Program-made: the position numbers and the translations under genes | Shown: in pieces, positions 35,032-44,058 of the stretch | Position numbering within the stretch: position 1 is the stretch's first letter | Layout: the number at the start of each line of letters is the position of its first letter | DNA from: Streptomyces sp. NBC_00376 | Lineage (GTDB): Bacteria; Actinomycetota; Actinomycetes; Streptomycetales; Streptomycetaceae | NCBI RefSeq assembly: GCF_036077095.1 | Contig: NZ_CP107960.1 | Location: forward strand, 8,370,001 to 8,434,000 | Reading direction: 5' to 3' | DNA: 64,000 nucleotides | Notes under the pieces: model-generated | The model's input: the letters and a program-made list of their open reading frames with translations, nothing else | Told to the model about the DNA's origin: nothing | The model's database searches: none

Positions 35032-35655
35032 GTGAATCAAGATCGCACCGCAGGGACGCTGCGCCGGCTGCCGGTCCAGAAGCGCAGCGCCGAACGCTTC
35101 GAACGGCTGCTGGACGCTTGCGCCGAACTCCTGGACGAGGTCGGCTACGCAGGGCTGACCACCAAGGAGGTGGCCCGCAGGGCCGAGGTGCCCATCGGCA
35201 CCCTCTACCAGTTCTTCTCCGACAGGGAGGGGCTGATCGGAGCGCTCGCCGCCCGCAATCTGGAGTCCTTCCTGGGGCGGGTCGCGGACCGGCTGGAGCA
35301 GGAGGAGCCCGAGGGCATCTCGGGCATCGTGGATGTGACCGTCGACGAATTCGTCACCATGCGCCGGACGATCACCGGTTTCGGCGTGGTCGACTTCGGC
35401 GCGGTGGGACAGGACCACACCCTGGAGCCGACCCTGGACAACAACACCGCGGTCGCCGGAAGGCTGCGCTCACTGACCGCCTCCCTGATCGGGGTCCAGG
35501 ACGACGCCGAATTCGAGATCGCGGTGCGGGTTGCCCTGGAGTGCGCGGACAGTGTGCTGCAACTCGCCTTCCGTATCGATCCGCAGGGCGACGCCCAGCT
35601 GATCGCTGAGTGCAAACGAGTCCTCAACAGCTATCTGAACGATCGACGCCGGTGA
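35032..35655 (+). CDS. TetR-family regulator of sugar locus 3
   Basis: A 207-residue repressor. The HTH is at residues 20-62: RSAERFERLLDACAELLDEVGYAGLTTKEVARRAEVPIGTLYQFFSDREGL split over helices 1-4, with GTLYQFF the classic recognition segment. The C-terminal ligand domain is all-helical and not assignable. It is divergent from the beta-glucosidase gene. The 21-bp palindrome in the shared region, repeated before the alpha-galactosidase and the secreted hydrolase genes, is its probable binding site, which makes it a local regulator of three promoters and of itself. The start is GTG 35032 with only a weak ribosome site. Confidence 0.9.
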   Translation: MNQDRTAGTLRRLPVQKRSAERFERLLDACAELLDEVGYAGLTTKEVARRAEVPIGTLYQFFSDREGLIGALAARNLESFLGRVADRLEQEEPEGISGIVDVTVDEFVTMRRTITGFGVVDFGAVGQDHTLEPTLDNNTAVAGRLRSLTASLIGVQDDAEFEIAVRVALECADSVLQLAFRIDPQGDAQLIAECKRVLNSYLNDRRR

Positions 35656-35791
35656 CCGGCAACCAGCAGTGCCCAACGCGTGCTTCGCGGCCGGAGGCAC
35701 GAATGGCCGGAGCCACCCGGGCGCTGTCGCGAGCCACGCCGGGTGATGCCCTGGATCTGCCGCAGGACGACGCCGCCGCCCTGCCCGGTAC
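35656..35791. other. Spacer between convergent tetR and MFS genes
   Basis: No gene. CACCCGG at 35714 pairs with CCGGGTG at 35739, a weak candidate bidirectional terminator. Confidence 0.35.
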
Positions 35792-37090
35792 TCAACGGAC
35801 GGCTTTGACCTTCCAGACCAGTACCGCGCCCAGCGCGGACATGGCCGCCGAGCAGAGAAACAGCGAGCTGTAGCCCCCCGGACCGCTGAGCACGACCGAG
35901 GCGACCGCGGGAACGAGAACGTAGGGCAGGGAGGTCATCAGGTTGGCCAGGGCCATGTCCTTGCCGCGGTCGGCCGAGGCGGGGAGCACCTCGGTGACCA
36001 GGGCGGTGTCGACGGCCAGATACACGCCGTAGCCCAGGCCCAGGATGACGGCCGCGACCAGCGTCATGGTCCACGTGGGCGACAGCGCGAGCGGGACCGC
36101 GGCGACGGCCATCGTGACGCCGCCGAGGAAGACCAGCATGCGCCGCTTGCCCAGCTTGTCGGAGAGCCAGCCGCTGAGGACGACCGTCGAGATCGTGGCC
36201 AGGCAGTTGATGCCGATCACGATGAGCAGGCCGTCCTCGGTGGACCGGCCGGGGAACAACTTCTCGTAGTGCAGGACGTCGTCCAGGAAGTACGGCAGGT
36301 AGAGCGTGCCCATGCCGTAGCCGAGACCCATGATGAAGCGGGAGCTCATCGCCCAGACGAAGTCGGGGTGCGCGCGCGGACTGATCCGGTAGCCGTCCAG
36401 GAAGGTGCGCAGCGAGAACGGCTCGCGGTGCAGGCGGGGCAGCGGCGGATCCTTCATGGTGGTCGCGAACAGCAGGATCAGGAGCGGCAGTACGGCCATC
36501 AGCAGGTACTGCGAGGCGAAGCCCGTGACCAGACCGATCAGCAGCCCGCCCGCGATCAGGGCGCCCGCCTGCGGGACCATGGCCCAGCCCAGCACGGCGC
36601 CGCGTTGGGCGACCGGGACCTGGTCGGGCACCACCGGCGAGAGTCCGGCACCGATGATCATGAACGAGGCGGACAGCACGAGGGAGCCGAGCGCGACCCC
36701 GACGACCGTCGTCTGGAGGCCGGTGAAGACCAGCGTCGCCATGCAGACCAGCGAGCCCACGAGCATCCACGGCCGGCGGCGGCCGAACCGGCTGGTGGTG
36801 CGGTCGCTGAGCGCGCCGGCCAGCGGTGCGATGACGATGCCCGAGATCGCGCCCATCATGCTGACCCAGGCGTAGCTGCCGACCTTCCCCGCCGGGTCGA
36901 TCTGGGCGATCTGCTCGGGCATCAGGAACGTGGTCGGCACCTGCATCGGGATGAACACCCCGACGTTGGCCAGGACGTACAGGGCGACCCAGCCGGGGCC
37001 GACCCGGCGGACGGGCTCGGCGAGGGCCTCGGGGCGCTCGGACAGCCGGCTGCGCTCGGGGCGCTCGGGCAGCTCGGGGGCAAGGCTCAT
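35792..37090 (-). CDS. MFS sugar transporter
   Basis: A 432-residue transporter with about twelve hydrophobic segments. The loop 2-3 motif GALSDRTTSRFGRRRPWM is characteristic of major-facilitator and glycoside-pentoside-hexuronide type sugar carriers, and the second-half counterpart GWLSDKLGKRRM is present. The ATG overlaps the stop of the GH36 gene by 4 bp (ATGA), so both are made together. It should import the galactoside or glucoside that the two cytoplasmic glycosidases split. It is an alternative to the ABC importers of loci 1 and 2. Confidence 0.9.
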   Translation of the reverse strand: MSLAPELPERPERSRLSERPEALAEPVRRVGPGWVALYVLANVGVFIPMQVPTTFLMPEQIAQIDPAGKVGSYAWVSMMGAISGIVIAPLAGALSDRTTSRFGRRRPWMLVGSLVCMATLVFTGLQTTVVGVALGSLVLSASFMIIGAGLSPVVPDQVPVAQRGAVLGWAMVPQAGALIAGGLLIGLVTGFASQYLLMAVLPLLILLFATTMKDPPLPRLHREPFSLRTFLDGYRISPRAHPDFVWAMSSRFIMGLGYGMGTLYLPYFLDDVLHYEKLFPGRSTEDGLLIVIGINCLATISTVVLSGWLSDKLGKRRMLVFLGGVTMAVAAVPLALSPTWTMTLVAAVILGLGYGVYLAVDTALVTEVLPASADRGKDMALANLMTSLPYVLVPAVASVVLSGPGGYSSLFLCSAAMSALGAVLVWKVKAVR

Positions 37091-39147
37091 CGGGACACTC
37101 TCTTGAGGTGGACGAGCTCGCTCGTCCAGTCGAAGGACAGCAGCGGCGGGAGGCCGTGGCTGAGCAGGACGGCGCCCTCGTGGACGGCGCCGGTGGTCTC
37201 GTCCCGGTAGCGGGCGTCGGGGTCGAGGCCCTTCAGCCGGGTGCGGGCGACCGAGCGGGTCAGCGCGGACGGCTGGAACTGGAAGACGACGACCTCGTTC
37301 TCGGTGAGGTACTGCACGGCGTCGTGCTCCAGGCGGTACTGGACGCCGCCGTGCACCACGGGCCGGATCCGCTTGTACTGCTCGACCAGCATCCGGGCCC
37401 AGGCCAGATCCTCCTCGCTCCAGTTCCGCAGGTTGCCGCCGATGCCCATCGCCCCGGCCATCGAGACATGGAAGCGGTACCGGATCGAGGTCGGGCGGGC
37501 GGTGAAGCTGTGCGGGCTGTCGGTGACCCAGGCGCCCATGGTCCGGGCGGGCAGCAGCTGGCAGTGGCCGTGCTGGATCGCGACCCGGTCGGCGGCGTCG
37601 GTGTTGTCGGACGTCCAGACCTGGTCGGCGCGGGCCAGCACGCCCAGGTCGGCCCGGCCGCCGCCGCCCGCGCACGATTCCAGGTACAGGCCGGGACGGG
37701 CGGCGCGCAGCCGGTCCATCACCTCGTAGACCCCGCGCGTGTGCTCGATCCAGACCCGGTCGGGGTCGGCGGCACCGGGCTGCCCCGCCTCGCTGAAGGG
37801 CCGGTTCATGTCCCATTTGAGGAAGACCACGTCCAGCTCGGTGACGGTCCTGACCAGCCAGTCGACCGCCCATTCCCGGACGTCGCGGCGGGCGAAGTTC
37901 AGCACGTGCTGGTGGCGGCGCCGGGTGCGGGTACGGCCGTCCTGGCACAGGATCCAGTCGGGGTGCGCACGGAAGAGGTCGCTGTCGGGGTTGACCGCCT
38001 CGGGCTCGACCCACAGGCCGAAGCCCATGCCCAGTGCGCGGACGTGGTCGGCGAGCGGGCCCAGGCCGTTCGGGAAGCGGTCGGGGTTGGGCCACCAGTC
38101 GCCGAGCCCGGCCATGTCGCTGGTGCGCGCGCCGAACCAGGCGTCGTCCACGACGAAGACCTCGACGCCGAGACCCGCGGCCAGGTCGGCCAGCTCGGTC
38201 TGCTGCTTCTCGCTGATGTCGAACTCGGTCGCCTCCCACGAGTTGAAGATCAACGGGCGTTCGGCAGGGCGGGCGGGCAGCACCTCACGTTCGATGTAGG
38301 CGTGCCAGCGGCGGCTGGTGCCGCCGAAGCCGTCGGGGGCATACAGCCCGGTGAAGACGGGGGTCTCCAGACGCTCGCCGGCGGCCAGCTTCCAGACCAG
38401 GCCCTCGTGGCCGAACCCGCCCGTCCAGGAGGCGCGGCCGTAGGAGTCGCGGCGCAGGGTGATCCGGCGGCTGCCGCTCCAGGCCAGGGCCGCGCTCCAG
38501 ACCTCGCCGTGCTCCTCGGCGGCGTCCTGCGCGTCGAGCATCAGCCACGGCCCGGCATGCTGTCCCGTGATGCCGAGCCGGCTGGTGAACACGGTCTCCC
38601 CGACGGGCACCCGGTCGCGCTGGAGCTGGAACTCCCGGCCCCATTCCCCCACCACATGGCTGACGCGGTAGTCGTCGCGGGCGGGCAGCGTCCAGGCGGC
38701 GGAGTCGAACCGCAGGACGTCCACCGGCTCGTCCGCGGTGAGGACGGCCCAGCGCTCGATCTGGTCATGGCCGTCCCGGAGCCGGTAGTGCAGGTCGAGA
38801 CCGAGGGAGCGGACACGGTCGGTGAAGGAGAGCGTGAGCAGGCCGTCCTCGACCGTGTGCGAGAGGAACCGCCACTCGAAGCCGCGGACACCGTCGTCGA
38901 ACCGGACGGTCAGCGACTGCGCCCCGAACCGCAGGCCGCCCTCGACCACGTACTCCTCACTGCCGGGGTCGTCGCCGCCGGGGTCCTCGTCGGGCAGGTC
39001 GGCCGCGATCACGACGGCCTGCTCCAGGGTCAGCGGCCGGCCCCAGTGCACATGCCGGGGGGTGTCGTCGGCGTCCAGCCGGAAGGCGTAGGAGGTGCCA
39101 GGGGTACTCAGGAGCCAGAGGCGGGCTTCGGAGTGGTGAGTGATCAC
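37087..39147 (-). CDS. GH36 alpha-galactosidase
   Basis: A 686-residue cytoplasmic enzyme with a complete GH36 signature. VVDDAWFG opens the barrel region, Asp446 in FLKWDMNRPF is the nucleophile, LESCAGGGGRADLG contains the substrate-binding loop, and Asp514 in WTSDNTDAADR is the acid/base. The GTG at 39147 was chosen because AAGGA lies 6 nt upstream; the longer frame to 39186 would run through the operator. It releases alpha-linked galactose from melibiose- or raffinose-type sugars. It is cotranscribed with the MFS gene and preceded by promoter and TetR operator copy B. Confidence 0.95.
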   Translation of the reverse strand: MITHHSEARLWLLSTPGTSYAFRLDADDTPRHVHWGRPLTLEQAVVIAADLPDEDPGGDDPGSEEYVVEGGLRFGAQSLTVRFDDGVRGFEWRFLSHTVEDGLLTLSFTDRVRSLGLDLHYRLRDGHDQIERWAVLTADEPVDVLRFDSAAWTLPARDDYRVSHVVGEWGREFQLQRDRVPVGETVFTSRLGITGQHAGPWLMLDAQDAAEEHGEVWSAALAWSGSRRITLRRDSYGRASWTGGFGHEGLVWKLAAGERLETPVFTGLYAPDGFGGTSRRWHAYIEREVLPARPAERPLIFNSWEATEFDISEKQQTELADLAAGLGVEVFVVDDAWFGARTSDMAGLGDWWPNPDRFPNGLGPLADHVRALGMGFGLWVEPEAVNPDSDLFRAHPDWILCQDGRTRTRRRHQHVLNFARRDVREWAVDWLVRTVTELDVVFLKWDMNRPFSEAGQPGAADPDRVWIEHTRGVYEVMDRLRAARPGLYLESCAGGGGRADLGVLARADQVWTSDNTDAADRVAIQHGHCQLLPARTMGAWVTDSPHSFTARPTSIRYRFHVSMAGAMGIGGNLRNWSEEDLAWARMLVEQYKRIRPVVHGGVQYRLEHDAVQYLTENEVVVFQFQPSALTRSVARTRLKGLDPDARYRDETTGAVHEGAVLLSHGLPPLLSFDWTSELVHLKRVSR

Positions 39148-39158
39148 GCAAGTCCTTA

Positions 39159-39179
39159 AACGTGAGTAGGGCTCATGTT
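39159..39179. promoter_or_regulatory. TetR operator copy B (alpha-galactosidase)
   Basis: AACGTGAG, five bases, CTCATGTT. It lies between the -10 element and the ribosome site of the alpha-galactosidase gene, starting about where transcription should begin. Confidence 0.82.
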
Positions 39180-39186
39180 TGGTCAT

Positions 39187-39215
39187 ACGTTAGGCACGCG
39201 AGCCCGCTGCGCCAA
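39187..39215 (-). promoter_or_regulatory. Promoter of the GH36-MFS operon
   Basis: On the minus strand, -35 TTGGCG, a 17-nt spacer and -10 TAACGT. The spacer and the bases after the -10 match the promoter at 41479-41507 closely (GCGGGCTCG in the spacer, TATGA after the -10). Confidence 0.65.
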
Positions 39216-39301
39216 GCCCCCTGACGGTGGCTGTCGAAATTCGCGGCAGGTGGTTCCCCGCGCTCCGCGTGGACCGCGGGCGGCGAACGCGCCGGAAAGT
39301 C

Positions 39302-39348
39302 AGCCGGGGCCGGCCGGATCAGGAGAGCTGATCCGGCCGGCCCCGGCT
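39302..39348 (-). terminator. Very strong hairpin after the secreted hydrolase
   Basis: A perfect 21-bp stem with a 5-nt loop (GAGAG), about 25 bp beyond the stop codon at 39372. It isolates this gene from the GH36 promoter that follows. Confidence 0.88.
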
Positions 39349-39371
39349 CCGGGCACCGCCTCGTGGGTGGG

Positions 39372-41435
39372 TCAGTCGGCGTAGACGCCGACCTCGCGAA
39401 GCGAGTAGCCCCACTGGGTGCCGCGCTCCAGCCCGGTGATTCGTACGTAGCGCGCCCGGGTTCCGGCGAAACGTGCCGTGTCCAGGCCGCCGTCACCGGC
39501 GGTCGTGGACCAGGCCGTCTTCCAGGTCGTGCCGTCCTCCGACAGCTCGACGCGGTACGACTTCCCGTACGCCTCCTCCCAGTCGAGGGTGACGCGGTCG
39601 ACCGGCTTCGAGGATCCGAGGTCGATCCGCAGCCACTGGTCGTTGTTCCACTCGCTGGCCCAGCGGGTGGAGGTGTCGCCGTCCACGGCCTTGCCGGGCG
39701 CGAAGCTGACGAACGGGTTCCACCATTCCGACGAGGACGCCGAGGCGGTGGCACCCGAGGCCAGGTTCGCCCCGGACTTGTGCTGCTCGGTGTTGCCCCA
39801 GGTGTGGAGGTAGGACTCGGCGCCCGAGAAGAGGTCGTCCACGACCCCCTGGCCGCCGACGATCCGGATGTCCTCGATCCAGTCCGGGACCATGCCGTAG
39901 TGCGAGGCACCATCGGTGTTGAAGTCCCATGTGCGCTCGCCGGCGGTCTGCTTGTCGATCACCGAGCCGCCGTCCGTGCTGCGGAAGGGGTACTTGACTG
40001 GGTTCGGGGTGTCCCCGCCCCGCGGGGCCGGCCAGCCGCCGACTCCGTTCATGTCGGTGCCGTATCCGTAGCCGACCTTGTACTTCTCACGCAGCGCGTC
40101 CGTGCGCTTGGCCTCCGCGCTGAACGCCTCGGAGCCGCTCATGTACTGGGCGGCGAACCCGCCGAGCTTGTAGAGCCGCTCGGTCCAGCCCAGGTCCATC
40201 CAGCTGTGCGAGGAGATGGCGCCCGGGTACGACTCCGACTCCATGATGTCGAAGGCCTGACCCGCGGCCTTGACGCTCATGTGGTCGAGTTCCAGCATCA
40301 TGTGACGTTGCATCATGCCGCGCACCGCGTACGCGCCGAGGTCGGTCAGCCCGCGGGTGTTGCACTGCGCGTCCGAGGCGTACGAGGGGACGGCCACCCC
40401 CTCCGGCAGCTGCTTCTCCGCCTCGGGTGCCCTCGCGTTGCCGATGGGGTTGTCGTGCTGCGGGCCGCGGCAGGTCTCCGTCTTCCAGAAGGTGCCGGTC
40501 GACAGGAACTGGCCCACGTTGATGGCCGTACCGAGGGCGCCGGAGTCGTAGCGCACCCCGCACAGTGCGTTGTCGAACTTGTGGCACAGGAACATGCTGC
40601 GCACGCCCAGTTTGTACAGCTCGTCGAGGCCGCGGTCGATGTCCTCCTTGCTGCACTGCGCGATGTCCAGGATCTGCTTGCAGCCGAACGGCTCGGAGGT
40701 CTCGACCCCCAGGACGACGGCCAGTTTGCCCTGCTTGATGACCTCGCGGGCCTGCGCACTGTCGGTGACGATACGGAACCAGCCCTTGCCCGGGCCGCCG
40801 TACATCTTGTCGATGAAGGCCTGCATGTCGTACGACTTCTGCGCCTCGAGACGGATGGCGGTCATCTCGTCGCAGCTGCGGTCCTTGAAGAAGTAGACCG
40901 AGCAGATCACGCCGTTGGTGACCAGGTCGTTGACCAGCACCCGCTGGCCGCCGCGCCATGCCCGCTCGATCCAGGCGTAGTAGTTCTGCTGGTGGGTCAG
41001 CGAGTCATGGGCGGGCCAGTCCTTGAACGTGGGCCACCCGTTGGGGTCGTGCTTCCCGTCCCCCTTGGTGATGAAGTCGAAGACGGCGCCCGTGCCGTCG
41101 GGGTAGTGCTCGGGGCAGTCCTTGAGCGCGTCGGTGACACCCTGCTCCGAGAACGGCTTGCCGCAGATCAGCCGGCCGCCGAAGCCCTCGTTGGACATGA
41201 TGTGGTCGTGGGCGTCGACGAAGCCCCTTACACGCCCCTGGGCGTCGGTGCCCTTGAAGGGCTCGCCCGTGACGTTTGTCTGCGAGTCGGGTGTGGGCCG
41301 GGCGGTCGGATCCCACCAGTTGGGCTCCGCCGCGGAGCTGGGCACCGGGCCGAGTACCAGGGTCATCACGGCGAGGAGCAGTGACACCACTGTGAGGGAT
41401 CTGAATCTGTGGCGCGGAGGTTGAACCATGGTCAT
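39372..41435 (-). CDS. Secreted metal-dependent hydrolase with C-terminal CBM32/discoidin domain
   Basis: A 687-residue exported protein. The signal peptide (RFRSLTVVSLLLAVMTLVLGPVPSSAAE) is clear. The N-terminal domain carries an HxH metal motif in GFVDAHDHIMSN and later LELDHMS and ISSHSWMDLG, which points to the amidohydrolase/membrane-dipeptidase fold. The last 140 residues read as an F5/8-type C domain (SASSSEWWNPFVSFAPGKAVDGDTSTRW, then LRIDLGSSKPVDRV), which usually binds galactosides or other glycans. AAGGA lies 8 nt before the ATG. The gene has its own TetR operator and promoter, so it is a member of the galactoside/glucoside regulon. The reaction is not known; a dipeptidase reading fits the fold but not the regulon. 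Confidence 0.82.
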   Translation of the reverse strand: MTMVQPPRHRFRSLTVVSLLLAVMTLVLGPVPSSAAEPNWWDPTARPTPDSQTNVTGEPFKGTDAQGRVRGFVDAHDHIMSNEGFGGRLICGKPFSEQGVTDALKDCPEHYPDGTGAVFDFITKGDGKHDPNGWPTFKDWPAHDSLTHQQNYYAWIERAWRGGQRVLVNDLVTNGVICSVYFFKDRSCDEMTAIRLEAQKSYDMQAFIDKMYGGPGKGWFRIVTDSAQAREVIKQGKLAVVLGVETSEPFGCKQILDIAQCSKEDIDRGLDELYKLGVRSMFLCHKFDNALCGVRYDSGALGTAINVGQFLSTGTFWKTETCRGPQHDNPIGNARAPEAEKQLPEGVAVPSYASDAQCNTRGLTDLGAYAVRGMMQRHMMLELDHMSVKAAGQAFDIMESESYPGAISSHSWMDLGWTERLYKLGGFAAQYMSGSEAFSAEAKRTDALREKYKVGYGYGTDMNGVGGWPAPRGGDTPNPVKYPFRSTDGGSVIDKQTAGERTWDFNTDGASHYGMVPDWIEDIRIVGGQGVVDDLFSGAESYLHTWGNTEQHKSGANLASGATASASSSEWWNPFVSFAPGKAVDGDTSTRWASEWNNDQWLRIDLGSSKPVDRVTLDWEEAYGKSYRVELSEDGTTWKTAWSTTAGDGGLDTARFAGTRARYVRITGLERGTQWGYSLREVGVYAD

Positions 41436-41449
41436 CGCGTAGATCCTTA

Positions 41450-41470
41450 AATGTGAGCGGGACTCATGTT
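41450..41470. promoter_or_regulatory. TetR operator copy C (secreted hydrolase)
   Basis: AATGTGAG, five bases, CTCATGTT. It lies 15 bp before the start codon and just after the -10 element. Confidence 0.8.
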
Positions 41471-41478
41471 CTGCTCAT

Positions 41479-41507
41479 AACTTAGGGATACGAGCCCGCG
41501 ACGCCAA
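41479..41507 (-). promoter_or_regulatory. Promoter of the secreted hydrolase gene
   Basis: On the minus strand, -35 TTGGCG, a 17-nt spacer and -10 TAAGTT, with the start of transcription expected near 41472, one or two bases before the operator. It is closely similar to the promoter at 39187-39215. Confidence 0.65.
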
Positions 41508-41937
41508 GTCCCTGTCGGGGCCATCCCCGGGAATTGAGGAAGAGCACCCCACTGGAAACGGGGTGTTCGCACCCCTGCGGTCGAGATCACGGAGCGCATG
41601 GGCGCCTCGGACATGACGGATGCGAGCGCGGCGGTGGCGGCCGGCAGGGGAGGACGTGGGCGGGGGCGGCCAGGGCTGCGGCGGCGGTCGGCGAGGTTCC
41701 GGCGACGCGGCGGGCCTGTTCGGCCAGGCCCGCCGCGGCCGTGGGGGAGTTGAAGTCCAGCCCTCAGCATCGCCTCACGGGCGGTCACGCATGCGTGCAG
41801 TTGCCGGTCGTGAGTGAGTCGACCAACAGCGCGGCCGATAGCCCTTGATGCCGAGGTGCTCTCCGGCGCACCGGCCCTGCCGGCGGACAACAGCAGCCAA
41901 TTGGAAGGTCGTTGGCGCCGCCTGGCACGATGCGATC
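41508..41937. other. Intergenic region between divergent genes
   Basis: The left part is upstream of the secreted hydrolase promoter. The rest is high-GC sequence up to the Sel1-repeat gene with no recognisable gene. Confidence 0.4.
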
Positions 41938-43608
41938 ATGACGCAGGACATAAGGGCCCACGGCGAGGCGCTCGTCGCCGCCGCCCGCGCGGGTGACACC
42001 AAGACCGCCCGCAGGCACACCGACTTCTTCGTGCTGCGCAAGCACGTGGACGAAGGCATCCCGTACTGGGAGCAGGCCGTGGCGGCCGGTGACGCCTTCT
42101 CGCACTACACCCTTGCGCGGTACCGCAAGATCCGGGGCGATCGGCAGGCCGCGGACGCGCTCTACCGTGCCGTCGCCGAACGGCATGCCGGGTGCGCCTA
42201 CGGACTCGGTGTACTGCTCCGAGAGGATGGTGATCCGGAGGCGGCCGACTGGTTCCGCCGTGGCTGGGAGGGAGGGCGCAACCTCGACTGCAAGATCGAG
42301 CTCGGCAAGCTGCTCGCAGCCGAGGGAAGACTCGACGAGGCGGCGAAGTTCCTGATGAGCGACATCGAATTGGGCGACATCGCGGTCTTTCGTTGGGTGC
42401 AGCTCTTCGAGTCGATCCGAGAGGACTTCGACCGCGTAGCGGCGGGTCTCGATGCAGCCGAGGCCGCCGGGGACGGGGCCGCCGCCGCAGAGGCGCTGAG
42501 GCCGCTCTTCGCCCTGGAACAGCGCTTCCGCGAATACCCGGGCTTGACGGCCGAGGCCGCCGGCTACTACCGCAGGGCTTCCGCTCTCAGCGCCTCCGCC
42601 CGCGTGGACCACGCCGTGTTCCTGACGGAGACCGGCGGCGAGGCGTCCTGGCCCGAGGCCCGCAGCCTGCTGCTCCAAGCCCACGAGGAGGGTTACGCAG
42701 GCGCCGCCTATGTAATCGGCATCCTGCACGAGCGGCGCGGCGACCTCGGCGAAGCCGAGCACTGGTACGGCCTCGCGGCCGACCGCGGGCATCAGTCGGC
42801 CCAATGGAACCTTGGGATCCTGTGCAAGCGGCAGCGCCGGTACGAGGAGGCCGAACGTTGGTTCCGGGAGGTCGGCGAGGACGACGAGGACGTCGTCGAG
42901 CAGCTTGCCCGGATCGCCGCGATCCGGGCGAGCGGCGCCGTCGCACCAGGCAAAGACCTGCGCCGACTGCCAGGGCTGCGCGAGCGGGCCGAAGCGGGCG
43001 ACGTGCACGCCTCGTACGCGTACGGGAAGATCCTCGGCGACTGGGGTGGCGCGGACGACCGCCACCTGGTCCGCTGGATCGAACCCGCCGCGCTGGCCGG
43101 GGACCCACAGGCGGCTTACGACCTCGCGGAGTTGCACGGCGCTCTGCGCAGGCCCGCGCTGCGCGACCAGTGGTACCGGACGGCCGCCGAGGCGGGCCAC
43201 GATGACGCGTGCAATCAGATGGGATGGCTCTCCGAGCACCACCGGGACTACCAGGAGGCCGAGCGCTGGTATGTGCTCGCAGCCGGTGACGGGTCCCCGC
43301 TGAACAACATGCTCGCGGGCAAACTGAAGGCGCAGCGCGGCGCGTACGCCGAGGCGGAGCCGTTTCTCCGGATGGCCTGGGAACAAGGCGGCGACTCCGC
43401 GTACAGGACGGAGGCCGCCGGGTACTACGGACTCGTCCTGCACCGGCTGGGCCGCCTGGCCGAAGCCACCGAGCCGCTGCGGACCGCCGCCGCACGCTGG
43501 GACGACGATGTGAGTGCCCGCTACAGCCGGGACGACCTGGACGTACTGTCCCGGACGGTCGCCCCGGAGAAAGAGCTTGCGGAGGTGGAGGCGGCACTGA
43601 GGGCGTGA
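41938..43608 (+). CDS. Sel1/TPR-like repeat protein
   Basis: A 556-residue soluble protein made of alpha-helical repeats. Units such as EAEHWYGLAADRGHQSAQW, LRDQWYRTAAEAGHDDACN and EAERWYVLAAGDGSPLNN match the Sel1 consensus (A..WY..AA..G...A), about 36 residues each, over most of the chain. There is no signal peptide or catalytic motif, so it is a scaffold or protein-binding factor of unknown partner. The ATG at 41938 was chosen because coding character begins there, although no good ribosome site is visible. It stands alone. Confidence 0.8.
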   Translation: MTQDIRAHGEALVAAARAGDTKTARRHTDFFVLRKHVDEGIPYWEQAVAAGDAFSHYTLARYRKIRGDRQAADALYRAVAERHAGCAYGLGVLLREDGDPEAADWFRRGWEGGRNLDCKIELGKLLAAEGRLDEAAKFLMSDIELGDIAVFRWVQLFESIREDFDRVAAGLDAAEAAGDGAAAAEALRPLFALEQRFREYPGLTAEAAGYYRRASALSASARVDHAVFLTETGGEASWPEARSLLLQAHEEGYAGAAYVIGILHERRGDLGEAEHWYGLAADRGHQSAQWNLGILCKRQRRYEEAERWFREVGEDDEDVVEQLARIAAIRASGAVAPGKDLRRLPGLRERAEAGDVHASYAYGKILGDWGGADDRHLVRWIEPAALAGDPQAAYDLAELHGALRRPALRDQWYRTAAEAGHDDACNQMGWLSEHHRDYQEAERWYVLAAGDGSPLNNMLAGKLKAQRGAYAEAEPFLRMAWEQGGDSAYRTEAAGYYGLVLHRLGRLAEATEPLRTAAARWDDDVSARYSRDDLDVLSRTVAPEKELAEVEAALRA

Positions 43609-44058
43609 CGCCGCCGGCCGGCGGCATGGGGGCAAACCCGAGTGGGACGGCCCATGAGCGTCGTCCTGCCAGGGCACCCATGTCAGACCGTACGAGCCGC
43701 CGGTTTCGTTCACTTTCAGCAGCGGCGTCTGTCCAGCACTTCGGACAGCAGACGTAGAGCGACAGGCTCGGGTGTGTTCACGCAGAAATGGTTCCGGCAG
43801 TGAGCCTTCGCCAAACTTGAAGTCGCAGGTCAACGGGCTGGCGTGATGGACTCCTGGGGTGCTCACGCCGGTCGAGCGCGGCAGTCCGCGCAGTAGACCG
43901 TCCGTCTGGTTCGGCAGAGGCGACTGCTGGAGATCAGCGCGTGTCAGTACGGTTCCGCCATGGAAGATCAGGGTCGTCAGGATGGGACCAGTGTCCGACC
44001 GGGCAGCGAGCAGGCAGCCGTACCTGACTCCGTCATGGTCGACCGGGCCGCGGCGGAG
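43609..44058. other. Gene-free stretch with a hairpin
   Basis: No supported gene. A hairpin near 43725-43755 (CGTCTGTCC and GGACAGCAGACG, imperfect) may be the relic of an IS end. The last 100 bp may hold the promoter of the zinc-ribbon gene. Confidence 0.4.
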
